A DNA stretch of 64,000 nt. Origin: Aptenodytes patagonicus (Eukaryota; Chordata; Aves; Sphenisciformes; Spheniscidae). Shown in pieces: positions 1 to 14,800 of this stretch; position 1 is the stretch's first letter, and each line of letters opens with the position of its first letter. The notes beneath the pieces are model-generated. The model was not told the DNA's origin and ran no database searches. It was given only the letters and a program-made list of their open reading frames with translations. A program made the translations under genes and the position numbers. The stretch covers positions 22,475,964 through 22,539,963 of the forward strand of contig NC_134958.1 in NCBI RefSeq assembly GCF_965638725.1, in the 5' to 3' direction.

Positions 1-65
1 TTTCCCACCAAAAAAGCTTGGATGCATTATGCTTCCTGACGTCGGTAGTGATCGGCCCCAAACTT

Positions 66-185
66 AGAATCATAGAATCATTGAGGTTGGAAAAGACCTC
101 TAAGATCATCGAGTCCAACCGTCTCCAGCCCCTAACCCACATACCACAGCAAAACAAGACGTCCCACATTTACTAGGTAGGTGTC
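66..185 (-). mobile_element. CR1 LINE 3'-end fragment
   Basis: The stretch from 66 (gaatcatagaatcattgagg) through gttggaaaagacctctaagatc and gagtccaacc is the reverse complement of the CR1 3' end, including the ATTCTATGATTC terminal repeat. The element is therefore inserted in minus orientation and strongly 5'-truncated. Its inner border is uncertain. Confidence 0.8.
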
Positions 186-3100
186 CCCACCACCCGAGCT
201 GTGCCGTGCCAGAAGGGCTGGCTTCAGACACAAAAGCTGAATCACGATACACTGAGGCGGCAGGGGAACGATGAGGCTGAAAGAATAAAGCCTGTAGAAA
301 AATACTTCTCAGATGTTTTTGTCAGCCTGGTCTGCGAGCCAGGAAATGCTCCAGCTTGCAGATCAAGGGAAAACAAACAAGAGAGGTTTTGCTAAGCGCT
401 GAGAACAGCTCCTGCAGTAGGAAGCACTACAGTCCTTCCCGCTCGCTTCTACAGCAAACTTGCCTGGAATCAGCAGGTAAGAGAAACACAAACCTGAGTA
501 ACTGTTCTGGTCGATTCTTTATACTTCCCTTCTCCAGGCAGGCCAAGCTGGCACTGACTTCACAGAAATAAATCCTGCAGCAACATCTGTAAACTCCCCT
601 GGAAATAAATACAGAGGATTCCTTGCCACCAAAAGGCAGCTTGCTCTGAGGGGAGCCACAGCAGTTTTTGGTGGTGTGTTGAATAGTGGAGGACAAGGAA
701 ACTGAAAATAATTACTGATGGTATATGGAGAGAGAAGAGGAAAACGTGACAGGTGAGAAAACTGCTGCAGCAGCCAGCAGATATCGTGAGTATCTTCAAC
801 CACAGAAATCAGCCTCTTTATTCTAACTTTTCTCCAAAATAATTCGGATACCCAAGCCCCTTCGCTCTGTGTTTGAGGATTCGCACCTATGTAGAATCAG
901 AAACACGTGCTATTGTTCCCTTGCAACATCCTCCTGCAAGGCCTGGATGTCCTTAACTGTCTTCCAGCTAAGGAGCAGCGCAGCTTAATTCCCTCCCCAT
1001 ACGGGACGGCCACATAGCTGGAGCACAGCTGCCAGCAAGAAAAGCTCTCAGCTCCTTCTGTTCACATCATTCATAAGCACTGCTCCGAGCTAAACAAGCA
1101 ATGCCAGCAGAGTCCGGCTGAGCCAGGGCTCTGTGAATTTACTCTTAGTTCCTACTCTGGGACAGGCAGATGAGGTGCACGGGAGTCAGGCACGATGAGT
1201 CAAAAAGGTCCGGGACTCAGACCGATGGCTGCTACAGCTCGGGCACGATGCCAAAGCATGAACTTGGTCCTTCCATCAGCACACTCTGCTTCTGCGGTGT
1301 TCAACGGCCAGCAGCCCTGACTCACCTTCGCACTCCCATCAGCGGCTCCGCCGCTGAACTCGGGGGCGACGGCAGCCACCCGGGCGCTCATCGCAGCCCA
1401 GCGCCGAGGAGCACGGCAGGGCTCGGACCGCCTGCGCTAATGGGAAAGAGTCTTGGGAACATGACACGGCCCAGTGAAAATGCTCTGCAGCGATACAGGC
1501 TCAAAGGGGAACAGCCACAGCGTACACATCCGCTCAGAGAGGAAACCTAACAGTTACTCGTGGGCTCGGGCTCTTCTGCAGACAAAACCCGTAACCAGAA
1601 CCAGTTGTAACATGCAAGTGCCATATTCAAATGAGAAAAGCAGCGTGTATTTTAGTTGTGAGGAATTATTGGTACTGCCGTATTTCCCCAGGGTGCCCCA
1701 GTCACAAACCACTAAGTCAAGCTATGGCGGAAATGGCAGGTTTTGCACATCTTGAGGTTTTCGGAGCCAAATCGGAGGTATTCCTGCAAGGTAACAGTAA
1801 AATGTTGTGGAACAGATCCTGCTGAATCCTTCTAGCCTTCATTTCTGAACTCACCGGCTAGTGCTCTGCAGATACAGAGGGCCCAAACGTGTTCAAACAC
1901 TTGACCTTGCATGCTAACCGCCGATTAAGCTACCTCTGTTACTAGTCTTTCATTACATGCAGCACACATGCAAGCATGCACATTATCAAAGTCATTTCAG
2001 ACTCCTGATAGCAGCCGCTGAACGTTTGGAGTCATGAGCCACTAATAATCCTAAGCCCGTCAGACTAGTCACGCACCTGCCCTGTGTTCACACACCCTCT
2101 TAGCCTCCAGAGTCACGCAAGGCTCGGCTCTGCCCCTTTCCCATTCCTATTTTTGCTCCTTCATCAAGTCTTGTTTTTCAAGCTTGAGGGAGGACTTGGG
2201 ATGAGTGACCTGAGGTCAGGATCTCTCCAAACAGTTTGGCGGGACGCGTCCCCTGCTAACCTGAAACAGGGGGCTCCCAAACTGTAGTTCTGCTCCTTCT
2301 GAACTGCAGGGCTACAAATTCTCCGCTTAAATTTTGCGCAAAGTCCCCAAACTAGAAGGGCGAAACAGCCGATCTATATTCCGCTGCCTGTCCGATTTAG
2401 TACGACTGCCACCAATGTCTTCTCTGTAACCATTTACAATCACGTCCCCCAGACCACGAGCTTTAGCAAGCCCACATTTACCGTCAGCTAGCCGCGACTC
2501 AGAGCCCAGTGGGTTATTGCAAAAGGGGTTACTGGGAGGCAGCAGAGGCACGAGATGAACTTGCACGCAAAACAGCAGGCCCGAGCCAGGGCTACACTTT
2601 GTCCTAATTGCTCCCTCTCAAGAGCAGGCTTAAATGCCAAGAGAACTTCCCTTCTTCACACTCACGCAAGATCCAACCGGTCAGACTGGCTTATCAAAAC
2701 CAGGCCGAGGGAGTTAAATAAACTCTGGCAGAAAGCAATCAAGGAGGCGACGTGTAAACCCACAAACAATAACACTACTGCAACAAAACTGAACTCCTGC
2801 CAACTTTAATTATGTTTGGGTTGGACAGTGCATCTTTATTGTTTGGTAATGAAGGTAATAAAATAAATTAGCTCAGGCCTTTTAATATTAAATAAATGTA
2901 TTTTACAGCTGCCTGGAAAACAAAAAAAAAAAAAAAGAGACAGATATAGACTAAACAGTTTTGTGACACGCAGAGTATTGCTGAAGCCTGATTAAACATG
3001 AAGTATTCTCCATTTATGAAGCACACTCTGTCCTGGGCACTACGACTGCGAACAAGTTATCTCCTCGAGCTTCACTATGCAGTGTTACACGCATACTGGC

Positions 3101-4674
3101 TGGATTAAAACATCCTATGCCAGCAGAAGGACTGAGCTAACTCTTCAGAAGTTAGCGAAGTAAGAGTTTTTCCCCAAACAAGCCCAGAGCAACGTTGCTG
3201 TCAGAAGTCCAAACGCCTCCCATGCTTTCAGTTGCAGGGAGAAAAAAGAAAAGAGGGGGTTGCTGCTTGAGTAGCTCAGTGTGTAAGCCCCATCTTTTCT
3301 CTTGACTATTTTAGCAGCTCTCTAGCTGCTAAAATAAATACAGGCAAGCTGCAGGAATGGATGAGCTGGAACTAGGCTTAGGATCTCCTGAAAGCTGTAG
3401 GTAAAGTCATTAACTCTTTCCTTTAGCCACAAATAACTCCAGGTTCCAGAGCCACACAGCTCGCAGTCTAAGATGCGGTGCCGTGAAGTGGGTGTAACTC
3501 TTGTCCAGTTCAGGCAGATGGGACATTACTCGCTGTCTTTTGCTGGTTGTAAAGCTGGAGCCACCTGCCTGCAGACTCAGCAAAACACAGTTACTTGCCC
3601 CACAAACACGAATGATTTTCTCCACAACCTTAAGGGCTAGATTTTTTTTTTTTTTAAATCATTATTATTTTTAATTAAGACAAATTCTGTGGGAGTTCTG
3701 GCTGAAGTTCCAGTGTCAGCCTCTCCCAGCGTTAGTGCACAATTCACTCCGGCTGAGCAAAAAACCACCCGAGGGACAAAGAGACTTTGCCCCACGACCA
3801 CTTTGTTTTCTCCTGCCGTTGGATAAAGCGAGCTTAATTTGCACTCTACTCAAAGATCCCAGAAACACTTCACACATTCAATACACACAATCGCTGTACG
3901 GCAGTCATCCATAGACTGAAGAGCTAAAAGCTAGAGAGTAGAAGAGTCAGTCAAGGACACGGCACACAAAAAAAAGCAATACTGTCGGCATCACCCTCGC
4001 AGAACAGACTCAGCCTTAGTTTTGTAGTCCAACCCTGGCACATCAGCTCTGCCCGCTGCATTGATTTACTTCTAAGCACACATTTTCTTTCGCCATCCCC
4101 TTACCGTGGGGGAAAAGGTTTCTTGAAGGACAGGCTTGGTTCGGTTAGGGGGAACACAGAGAAATATCGACACTTAGTCCGATTTTCTGAGCACAGTCCT
4201 GCTTTCGCTTGACAAATGGCCATCTCAAATTTCTACAGCAGTTGAGTTTGAAAAGTCTCACTTATTTTCCAGAAGAGACGCTGGGATGGAAACAGCATAT
4301 TTTCTACACTAACAGCATTTACGAGAAGAGAACCTGCTTTGGGCAAAGCCTTACTAGTACATCAGGGAAATACATATATACCTTACCTACGTGGCATGCA
4401 GTTCTCCTCTTTACTCATCTCAGTGTGCTCATAAAGACACTTTTTTGGCAGAAAAAGTTAAGAGGAAAGGAGAGATGAACTGAAAAAAAAAAAGATTTGG
4501 AGAGCCTGGTATGCTTGAGATTATATTATATAGAGTCACTGATGATGAACTGAGATACTCCATCCTACTGCAAACTCCTCTGAGCTCCAACATACCTGCA
4601 GAACATTGGCTTTGCGGCTACTGCTAAAAGACCTGACCCCAAAACACCGTGCTGTTCAAACACAGATCGCTTCA

Positions 4675-4766
4675 ATGCCGATAGCCAACAGAAGGGACAG
4701 ACAGATGCCGATAGCCAACAGAAGGGACAGACAGATGCCGACAGCCAACAGAAGGGACAGAGACAG
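4675..4766. repeat. 30-bp tandem repeat, three copies
   Basis: Units start at 4675, 4705 and 4735 and begin ATGCCGATAGCCAACAGAAG. The first two are identical. The third has one T-to-C change and a modified end. It sits in an EDC3 intron and has no evident function. Confidence 0.9.
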
Positions 4767-7700
4767 ACCTATGCCAACGCACATTTAAACTCTCTATCAC
4801 AGCTCTGGAAGTGGAAAAAGACAGCTCACACCTCATAAAAAGGATCAGCCTTTCCAGGGAGGCAGATTTTTGTTAAACAATTGCACTTTCCTTTTCAAGC
4901 GCCATGTAACAGCAAATAAAGAGACAGATCAATAGCAGCCAGCCCAAAAGAGTAAAGACTAATTATATATTTGGGAGCGACTCATGTGTGGAGCCCCAGG
5001 GACAGACTCAGCTCAGTCATGATCAAAGACCTGGTAAGCTTTATTAGCTTCGGGTTTTCATTTTTGTTTGGAACAGATCCCCATCTTCACTCCCTGCTTA
5101 CCTCTAAAACACACGCTGGTATACCTACATGACTGCCTGCCTCCATAAAATTAGCTCTCAGAAAAGCATCCTGGTGGACTGAAGTGTTTATCAAGCTTTG
5201 CTTACATCCTACACAGATAGACTTTAGTCAGTAATAAACACACAGACTGGAAGCCCTGCAGATTAGTCTTTTGGAGAATCGGCATCAGCAGTTTGCTGGT
5301 TTTACCGCTGCACAGTCCCGGTTATTTCCCAGCTCCATGGAAACATGGCATGAAAGAGCATGCAAGGATTCACAGACTTCTTCCTCTCCCACAGTGACAA
5401 GAGCTGGATATTAGCTCACTGTCAATCACCAGCATCACTTTGTTTGTGCTATTATAGCAGACAGAATAATCATTCTATCAGCCAGAGCTCTTTTAAGACA
5501 ATCATCTTCAAGATCAGCCTAGGGAAAAAAATTATGAAGTATCTATTTCTCCTATAACTAGGAAGTGCTTTTTGCAAGTAAAGCTCCCCTTAGGAGTCCA
5601 GAGACAACTCTGTAGGGAGAATTCAGAAGCAAAAAGAGAATTCCTGCCACAGATACATCCAAAATCATGGCTCTCGGGGCTACTGGCACTCTCATTTAAT
5701 TTCAGCTGCTGCTGCTCGCTCTTTGAGCCACTGAGAGAGGCAAGCTGCCTACAGCTTAGCATCCTCCTTCCAGTTCCTAAACAAAAGAAATCAGGATTTT
5801 TTTTTTTTTCCCAAGTGACAGTCCATCATTACTCCAAGCACACTGAATATCTTTCTGTCCCTCGGAGGGCTGACTCGCTACAAAAAGCGACTGAATGCCA
5901 GAAACAGTAGGCAAGTTACAACTGTTTACAAGAGCTTTTGCTAGACAGCCATTAGCATTTCCTAAGCAAAAGTAAACTTCCTCAGCGGACACAAAAGAAG
6001 TCACTCCCTGTGGGAAAAAACATCTAGAGAGACACAGCACTGGGACACTTTTATCATCATTCACAGGACTGTGAATGGGCCCTGCTCAGCACAGGCGACA
6101 GGGAACTGTAGCTGTCAATACCCTGCCCGTTGTGTGACACGACAGCTTTTCTTCCAAACAAATCCAGAATTCCATATGGGAGACTAATCACCCAACAGTA
6201 GTTAATGAGGCTAGCAAGACCCTGCAACTACAGAGGCGAGGCGTTTGCCACCCTCCCTGTGCAGGCTTGCCAAGCACAAAACAAGAAAACAGCAGTCCTT
6301 TCACTGGGCTGCTCCCTTCAGCGCGCCGCAAACTGGGAGCCAAGAGTTTCCAGAGTAAAGGACGACGGAGCTTAGCAAAACACGATTTCATTTTCATCCC
6401 CTGAATTTACTTACTGATGCTTGCTGCTTATTGCACGTCAGTTTTCCCCCCAGGAACTGAACTGCTAGAATACCGTATTAGCCATACTTCTCAAATTGGC
6501 AGCTAACAGTAGGTTAGCTTTTGTTTCAGACTAGACATACGTAGAGGCCCTGACTCCTCTCAAACGAGCCAGCTAGAAGATGAATTGACAAGTAGCAAAT
6601 TTAAAAAAAAAAGTCAGTCACACATGAAAATGTGAAGTGCTTATTCACACAGCACACAGGCAATCGGTGGAGCTTCTTGCCACAGGACACTGTAGAGCGA
6701 CTGAAAGCTTGCATAGATTTTAAAAAGCAATAGGTTAAATTAAGCAGAAAAAAACCCCACCTCATCAAATCTATTAATACTGAACTATCACTTCTGCTTC
6801 AGGAAGTCTTAAAATTGTGAAAGACAAAGCACTGAGGGGAAAGTCTCACTGCACGATTACTCTGTTCTTTCACTTTTCCTGAAGTATCCTTGGAAACACA
6901 ATACTGAGCTGGACAAGTTCTGATATGACCCAGTACGTTTTTACCTCATTCGAGAGCGGAACACATCAACAGGAAGATGGATGACACAAATGGAAAACTA
7001 TGGTATCGTTGTATAGCAGAACCATTAAAAAAAATGACTTTCTTTTAAATCGAAAAGCAGCAAGTTATTGCAAACGAATCAGCTTCCTTCTGTGAAGTGT
7101 TTCACACCCCAGATGGAGTTTCTGGGCAGAGAAAGAATGACAGATCAAGGACCCGATCACACTTCTCCTCGGTGGCCAGACCACCAGGATATTAGCTATT
7201 TAGCATCTCTCTACAAAAAGATCTGAAGTTTGATTTTATTCTGATGTGGAAAAGAAATGTTCCTGGAATGCCAAAGTTCCTTCACACCTACGTTGTGCAA
7301 GTGCTACAAAGCATGCAAACCAAAGGCAGGACACCACAACTAGACTACAGTTACAGGGAATCTGAACCTAACTGTAGCATAAAGTACATATGCTATACTT
7401 CATAGCATGTGTATGTGTAGAAATAAAAAGATTCCTTATAGTCAAATCCATTTGCATACATAGGCGGCTCCTGGTGAAAACACCATTACTCGGTGCTCGG
7501 CCAAAAAAAATACTGCTGAACATGAAATGAAACCAATTCTACCCTTCCCCAGAGCCATGGATTAGGAGCTGAATAATCATTCTCTGCATTTTGATTTTAG
7601 GAGCGCTGCTTCCCTGCAGCCAGGCAGCTCACTGATCCACCCCGCTACCTTCACCTCCATCCAAGAGCCTACTTGGCGGCAGCAAGGACCAGAAACCAGA

Positions 7701-8523
7701 CTTGCAGGAGAACACCTGCGCCGCAGCTGGCACCAGCAGGCTGAGCTAGTTTCCCCTCGTGATACGCTTGACAAATACTTCAAGTCAAACATCTGCCTAA
7801 AAGTTTTTCTTTCCTTTTATAATTAAGACTAAGGTAAAGCAAAGGAGAGAAAGATATTCTTTACACACACGTGAATGTGTTTGTCCAGCTTCCTGGGGCG
7901 CGATCTTTCACACAGCAGCAGTGGACAGTAAGTAAGTGGGAGGGGGGACCCCACAAAAAGCCTTTTGTAGAACGAATGTTTGGAATTATGGATGGGAAGA
8001 GCCAGAACTGCTTCTTTTTACACCAAGGACATTTAAAGTTCTGCAAAACCACGCAGAAATATCTAACTACCACCTAAGGAGCATCAGAAACACACGAAAT
8101 CTCCTGTCTTTTACCAAGAAAGCACAAATTAAGACATGCTACCGTGTACCTGAATCCTGAGACCATCCCTCCCTCAAGAGCCAGCAATCAAGTCCACACA
8201 GGTTCGTCATGCTACTGAAATCAAAGCCAGGATTCAAATGGCTCCTATTCAATTTCCATTCTTGTTATCCAACCATCAGTTTTGTTCCCTACTGCAAAAA
8301 AAAAAACCTTACCTTGTTGCCCTATCTGAATATTTTTTATCTTGGAAATATTGAAAATAAAGGTTGTATGTAGATACAAGGCACAGATCCAATCTTAAGT
8401 AAAACGAACGCCCTTGCTTGTACCACACTAAGCTGATAGACACCTCTCGGGGAAAAACAATCCACCACATGTGCCCCAGAAAAGCAGCAGTTTGCATCCT
8501 TATCAGTGAGGGATGTGGCATAC

Positions 8524-8859
8524 CCGTGCAGAATTCTTTGTTAGCGTTCTGGGGTACGACAATCCTTCTGTAGACTATGGGCTCCGATTCCAAGATGTTC
8601 TCGTCGTGCCGATAGCGAGCTGGTTTCTCATTTGGGGTCCCCCGGGAACGAGTGCCGCTCCTCCTCTCATAAGTTTCAATCTCTTCAAACACGGCTGCCT
8701 TGTCAAAAAGGGCCAGGTTCCCTTCAAAATCAAAATCTGTGTCTGGGATTTCGTCAATGTCATCCCCAAAGCACTCATCATCTTTGCTTTTCATCTGCCC
8801 GTTTTTCAGGCCACTCTTCTTTGGAGTCACTTGGTTCGGATGACGGCTACTGGATGACC
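8524..8859 (-). CDS. EDC3: EDC3 third coding exon (FDF region)
   Basis: The acceptor tttgtttag|GG and donor ACGG|GTATGC enclose 336 nt encoding residues 160 (shared) to 271. The exon carries [16 protein letters not shown] and an acidic stretch, then the FDF motif and the [16 protein letters not shown] helix, then [18 protein letters not shown]. In EDC3 and LSM14 proteins the FDF segment is the DDX6 binding site. It ends at EFCT, just before the YjeF_N domain in human EDC3. A 254-codon open frame (8309-9073) that reads across both splice sites is this exon plus flanking intron, not a separate gene. Confidence 0.94.
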
Positions 8860-11800
8860 CTAAACAAAAATAAAAGCAAGTTGAAAGTGCGTCATAAACG
8901 GAAAAGAGCCACGTTTGCTCATACGCTTTCTGAGCAAATTTTGTAAGAGAGGGGAGCTTATGCTTGCAGTCCACTGACTCAAGGGATACTCGCTTCCCAA
9001 AGCAGATGCAGACCTCATCTTTGGCATTACTCATGCTAAGATAAGCTAACAGAAAATAGGACAAGAGCATCACGAGAGAGACTTTCAGGGACTTTCCACT
9101 GGCAAGGTTAGAAAAACAAGCTTATCACAGTAGCAAAATAAGTGTTTCTCCACATTTTATTTAATTCAAGATAGTGTCGCATTAGCGATAAGATAATAAG
9201 CTAGCCGTGATGTAGGACAGTTTTCCTCCTATACTGAGCTCATGTTCACGCAGGCATGTGGTCCAAGACCTTCTTTGGAATTTCCCTAAATTTCAGAGAC
9301 TAATGTAGGTGTTTTCTTCCATAACAGGCTGCCCACCTATTAATGATCTTTAAGGGAGAACTTAAAACCCTGAATGTAAAGCATTTCTTTTTCCTCGCAT
9401 TTGCTATCAACAGGTACACATTTCTGTACCAATATGAGGTCCTTTTCCTCATTCCTATCGCCTTATTCTATTTATTCATCGTCTTCCATGTTTAAATACA
9501 CTTCTTTCCAATCACAAGTAATTGTGAAAGCCTGATTCGTCTGGAGTGAGAGTGATGAAAGTCTCCTCATTCCCAACTTAGGGCTGGAGATCAAGGACTG
9601 ATACAAAACCATATGCAATTACGAGGTCAACATATCCCTCTACTTGCTTATTTCTTACATTATGATTCAGGTCACCCATGCAAACTCAGGTCCAGACAAC
9701 ATTAATCCGTTTGTTATACCCATTGTTAAATTTGCAATGACTAGCAAAGATTTCAGGCCAATTCCAGCAATTACAGGGATGGCCTACAGTGTCCAACAGA
9801 TGGACTAAGAGTTATCACACCAAAACTGCTTGCTCTACTAAAATATTTCTCATAGTTTATGATAATCACCTGTGCGAGTCATTTATACAAATGAGTTTAT
9901 TGACAGAATCCATTTGATACCACAGAAACAAATTACCACCAAATTACCATGATGATGTGTGCTCTTTATATACCTCCTCCATAAGTGAAAAAGCAGCATT
10001 TTTTTTGTCTTCGAATCACAGAATCATTAAGGTTGGAAGAGACCTCTAAGATCAGAGTCCAACCGTCAACCCAACACCACCATGCCCACTAAACCATGTC
10101 CCTAAGCGCCTCATCTACACGTCTTTTAAATATCCCCAGGGATGGGGACTCCACCACTTCCCTGGGCAGCCTCTTCCAGTGTTTAACCACTCTTTCAGTA
10201 AAGACATTTTTCCTTACATCCAATCTAAACCTCCCCTGGCACAACTTGAGGCCGTTTCCTCTCGTCCTATCGCTTGTTACTCGGGAGAAGAGACCGACCC
10301 CCACCTCGCTACAACCTCCTTTCAGGTAGTTGTAGAGAGCGATGAGGTCTCCCCTCAGCCTCCTTTTCTCCAGGCTAAACAACCCCAGTTCCCTCAGCCA
10401 CTCCTCAGAAGACTTGTTCTCCAGACCCCTCACCAGCCTCGTTGCCCTTCTCTGGACACGCTCCAGCACTTCGACGTCCTTCTTGTAGTGAGGGGCCCAA
10501 AACTGAACACAGTATTCGAGGTGCAGCCTCACCAGGGCCGAGTACAGGGGCACGATCACTTCCCTCCTCCTGCTGGCCAGACTATTTCTGATAGAGGCCA
10601 GGATGCCATTGGCCTTCTTGGCCGCCTGGGCACACTGCCGGCTCATGTTCAGCCGGCTGTCGACCAGCACCCCCAGGTCCTTTTCCGCTGGGCAGCTTTC
10701 CAGCCTTTACACATTATTGCCCATCTGAGAGAAGACAGGAAGAATTTCGAGTCAGCTAAGGATACTTAGAAAACATCCCAAGAAGACTTGCAATAGGCGC
10801 AACCTTCATGGCCTCCCGTAAAGTTACCTGTCACCTTCAGAAGTGCAGACAAGTCTAGCTTGGTCTTGGCAAACCTCTCCTTCTCCCTGCCCGGAAAGGC
10901 TTATTTGTAACCTCGGATCAGACTGGTGGAGCAGCCGCAAGCTGCCTAACAAACCCACATTTCCAAAGTGTGAAATCCTCCACTCCATTGACAGGAGCAG
11001 CACTTCCCCCAGAAAGCGAAGGGCCCTCCTCCTGCCAGCTGTTTCTACAGGAGCGTCCATTCGTTTCAGGATCAGGACAGGAACCGGCACATTCAAGACC
11101 AATGTGCAGATTTCGGCCAAGTTAACAAACAGAACTCATCTCTCTGCAGCAAAGTTATTCAGTAGCCCAGTTACCCAACTTAAATTGCAGCCATTAACTC
11201 CAGAACACCCTTATGATTACCTGAAGCCTTTATAGAAAACACTACAAGAACAGACCGGAGCAGAGCACGCTTTCCTGGAAGATACAGGCAGGCTTGCCTG
11301 GAGGTCTCAGAGCTTATCAAGGACTTTGTAAGCTCTGGCAAATTTGTTTTATGGCGTGATATTGATTTCATCTAATACCACGTCTAACTTATGCTACGCT
11401 GAAAGATGACTTGCTACAGATATGCACTTGGTTTTATGCTCAATTAGGAATGCATTGTCTCAGCAAGGATTTTCCCCCGTTTATTTTTCCCCGTATTTTA
11501 GACAGCGTGTCACTTTTTTTTTCCCTAGAGAACTGTTTAAGTGACTAACCTGAAAGCTTTCCCAGCCCGCACAGCAAGGAAACTCTTTGAAATGCTCAGC
11601 AGCTCCTTCTCTGGTGTCTTAAGTACTTGAGCTGAACAAAACTGACCGGAGCACCCTAAAGCACTCCCTCTCCAGTTACGCCATTCACAAGTCCTGCAAC
11701 AGCAGCAAAGGGCGCAAGAAGTCAGAGTCCAGTATTTCCTACCTTGAGAAGCAGGAGATAAGACCCCAAATCTTCAAGGCTTTGTGGAATCATCAAACAA

Positions 11801-14800
11801 AACCCCCCACAATGACCATTTTCCTGATGTGAGTAATTTGTTGTTCTGGTGGGTTTTTTTGTCTTAAACATGAGCTCGAGTGCTCTAGTTATACCAGTTT
11901 AAAAACAGTTTTGCCCAAGCATCCCTAGCAAGCGCTGAAGAGACTGAAAGAATCAACTTGCCCCAGCTTTATCACCTGGCCTTATGAAAGACATTGGCTC
12001 TTCCCTTTCTTCTCCAACACCATTATATCATTATAGCTACAGCACTGCTACGTTAAATCAATATCTTCAAGGGCACCTACAAAGTTAGACAGCTAATAGC
12101 ATAAGTCTCTCACAGCAACACAGCTACCCTGCCTACTGGATTTACTCTAACCTCACCGCATCATGAAAATCCAGTGGCCGCCGCACAAAGCCACTTACTT
12201 CTTCTAAACAGCAGTATCAGTAGAACGGCCAGCATGAAATATTTATTCTGCGCGTACTGGAGCAACTGAAACCAGCCATAGAGAGTTGTGTGGTCAGCGT
12301 CACCACACTTTGACAATACTCTCTATTTATAGAGTCTCTATTTATAATAATTTGACCTTACTACTAAACTACAGCAGGTAGATCATTTTCAGAACAGTGA
12401 CTTTCAAGCTGCGGGAGACGTCAAGGAGTTTTTATAAACAACTGGGTGAGAACAGACTACGGTAATACACCTTTTGCCAAGAAGCTACTGAAGGACAGAC
12501 AGCAGAATTCAAGAATTGCTGGTGGCAAAACACGAGATGGGGAGAGAAAGGGTAAGTCCTTCTGGCAAGAAGGATTCCAGTGTACAAGCTATGACCAGTC
12601 ATTTACATGCACAGTTTTGAGAGAAAGGGAAAGGTTGTTTTTTTTTTTACTAATGCACGACTTCCAAATTTGACATATAAACCACTCCAAAGTGGCACGC
12701 GACTTGGTATAGAGCTGGCAACTGCCACTACCGACACGGGAATCGCATCCAACGCTGCTGCTATCAGCTGCACAAGAACCGAAACCGCAGACCAACACAA
12801 CAGGCCGAGTTCCCCAAACGTTCACAGGCTCCAGGTCGAAGCAATGGTCAAGGGACTCTCAGAATTCAGATGAATAAGCTGGAGCCTACAACGAGCACAA
12901 TGGCAAAACAGGCCTGCTTCTTGTGCCAATGTGTTATGGCAACTCAGTCCGTTCCTGTTACCCAACAAGAGTTTTTACACTCATTGCCAGGTTCTTCTGC
13001 AAGCAACTCCACGCTACCCTCAGCTGACCTGAAAAGCAAAATGTGGGGATAGATGCACCGCCACGCAATGGATCCAGGGGACAGAAGCAGCTGATGTGAG
13101 CAGTGTGTAAATGCTGACGGAATAAAAAGCTGCACTAGAAAAGCTGCGAGAACAATGGCTGGAAAGCTCCCCGGGCTCCCCCGCAGACACAATGAATGGG
13201 AGCCAAGACCATACCTCATCAAAACGAGACGTGCCGGCATTCTGGTGGGCAGCTTTCTAATCCATACCAATGGATGCCAACTCCGAAATACTGCTGACCC
13301 ACGCAACCGGCTGTCTTTTCACGGGCTGCATTACAACCCTGCAACAGAAGTTGCACAGAACATGGCAGAGGCCTCCTACGAACTCCAAGCAAAGTTACGT
13401 GGTGTTCCTCCTCAAGCATCGCCATCTAGACAGGCGAGAAGACTGGCAGCTGACGCTGTTCAGGGAAAAGAGGAGGAACACCTAGAAAGAGGGCAGGGGG
13501 AGGGACAGAAAAACTCAGGCAGAAGAATCTGAGATAAGGCTAACAGGAGAAGCGTCTACTGCCTTCCAGGGCACCAGTGTGACACACCAGACCAAGCCAT
13601 TGCCTGAAAGCTGCTATTCACAGCTGCGCTTGCTTCCACGGCCTGATCCAGTCCCCTGCCAAGCAGCTACAGAAATCCAGGCCTTCTAGTCCAGCTCCTT
13701 TCGGATCACAACTCCCAGCGCCTCTGCCCTGTGTGTGTTTGCATGAAGCTTATTAAGGAGAACAGCACATGGCTCCACGTCAAGTTGGCAGCTTGACGCC
13801 ACGCAGAAAAGCGCCTCCCTCAAAAGATAAACAATACTTCCCAGGCTTTTCTTGTTTCTTAGGAAAAAAAACCTTTCATGTACAGCACACAGGCAAACGT
13901 AAAGTCTCTAGCGAGCTGGCCGCCTTCCTGTGAGATCCCTGGGGGAGCTTTTGCCGCCAGCCCTGGCATGAACGAGCCCCGTGCCAGCCCAGCACAGAAG
14001 CCATTGTTGTGAAACCTGCGCTGATATTTGTTGTTTATTGATTCCTGTCACACAAGTACTCCGAAGGGGGAACTTTGTCCCTGACTTAGCACGCTAAAGG
14101 GCAGCAAAAGGTCAACTTTCAGCTGTACTAAACCCTATATGACTTAAGTTCTAGAGGACATCTCAGCCCGTTCTTCTCCGTACCCACCATCTCCACAGAG
14201 CCAGGACCTCTTCCGTCCTCCTCCCGAGATTCACCCATCATTTGCCCTGCTCTCCAAACACACACATTTTAGAGGGTAAGAGTTCACTTTTCTACCTCAT
14301 TTATCCTAAAATGAATCCAAGCTAACAACAATTGACATCCAGCACCTTGCTCAACTTGTTTCAAACAAAGTCTGTAAAAGAAAATCTGACCTGCTGTTGT
14401 GCTTATGTAAAACTGACGCGAGCTATCTGTGGGCTGAAGTGGCTTGAAGCACTCACTGTTCACCCCCGACCTACCAGACACTGGCAAAATCCTCCTACAC
14501 GCTCCAGCCAGCCAGAAGAAAGCAAAGCAAGAGTTACTTTAGACATTTAGGTAGCTGACACCGAAGTTTGAAAGTTTTCCTAAAACCAACCAAAGCAACA
14601 TGAACAACTAACTGGAATTTAGGAAGAGTTAAGGAATTAAAAAAAATTAACCTTAAAAGAACCACAGCTCTCCTCCTACAGCAAGCACAACGCAGTGTTT
14701 AGGCCTGGGTAGAAGTAAAACACTCAAAACCGACAGGCTTGAAGGTGGTTAGGTCACCAAGGAGCGCGCGCCCCCCCCCTCCGCATCGTTCTGGCCTTCC

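Larger units (their letters stand above)
1..8523 (-). other. EDC3 intron (incomplete at left edge)
   Basis: AT-richer sequence with no codon-like conservation on either strand. It holds a CR1 tail fragment near 66-185, a 30-bp tandem repeat near 4675 and several short A or T runs. No exon of the missing YjeF_N half was found when both strands were read for its conserved peptides. Confidence 0.7.

Noticed and set aside
1-8500. EDC3 YjeF_N exons inside the window
   Set aside because: Both strands were read for the conserved YjeF_N peptides and nothing matched. The remaining exons are taken to lie beyond the left edge.
10179-10769. 196-codon plus-strand frame in the EDC3 intron
   Set aside because: It is antisense to the CR1 ORF2 tail, which explains the region fully.
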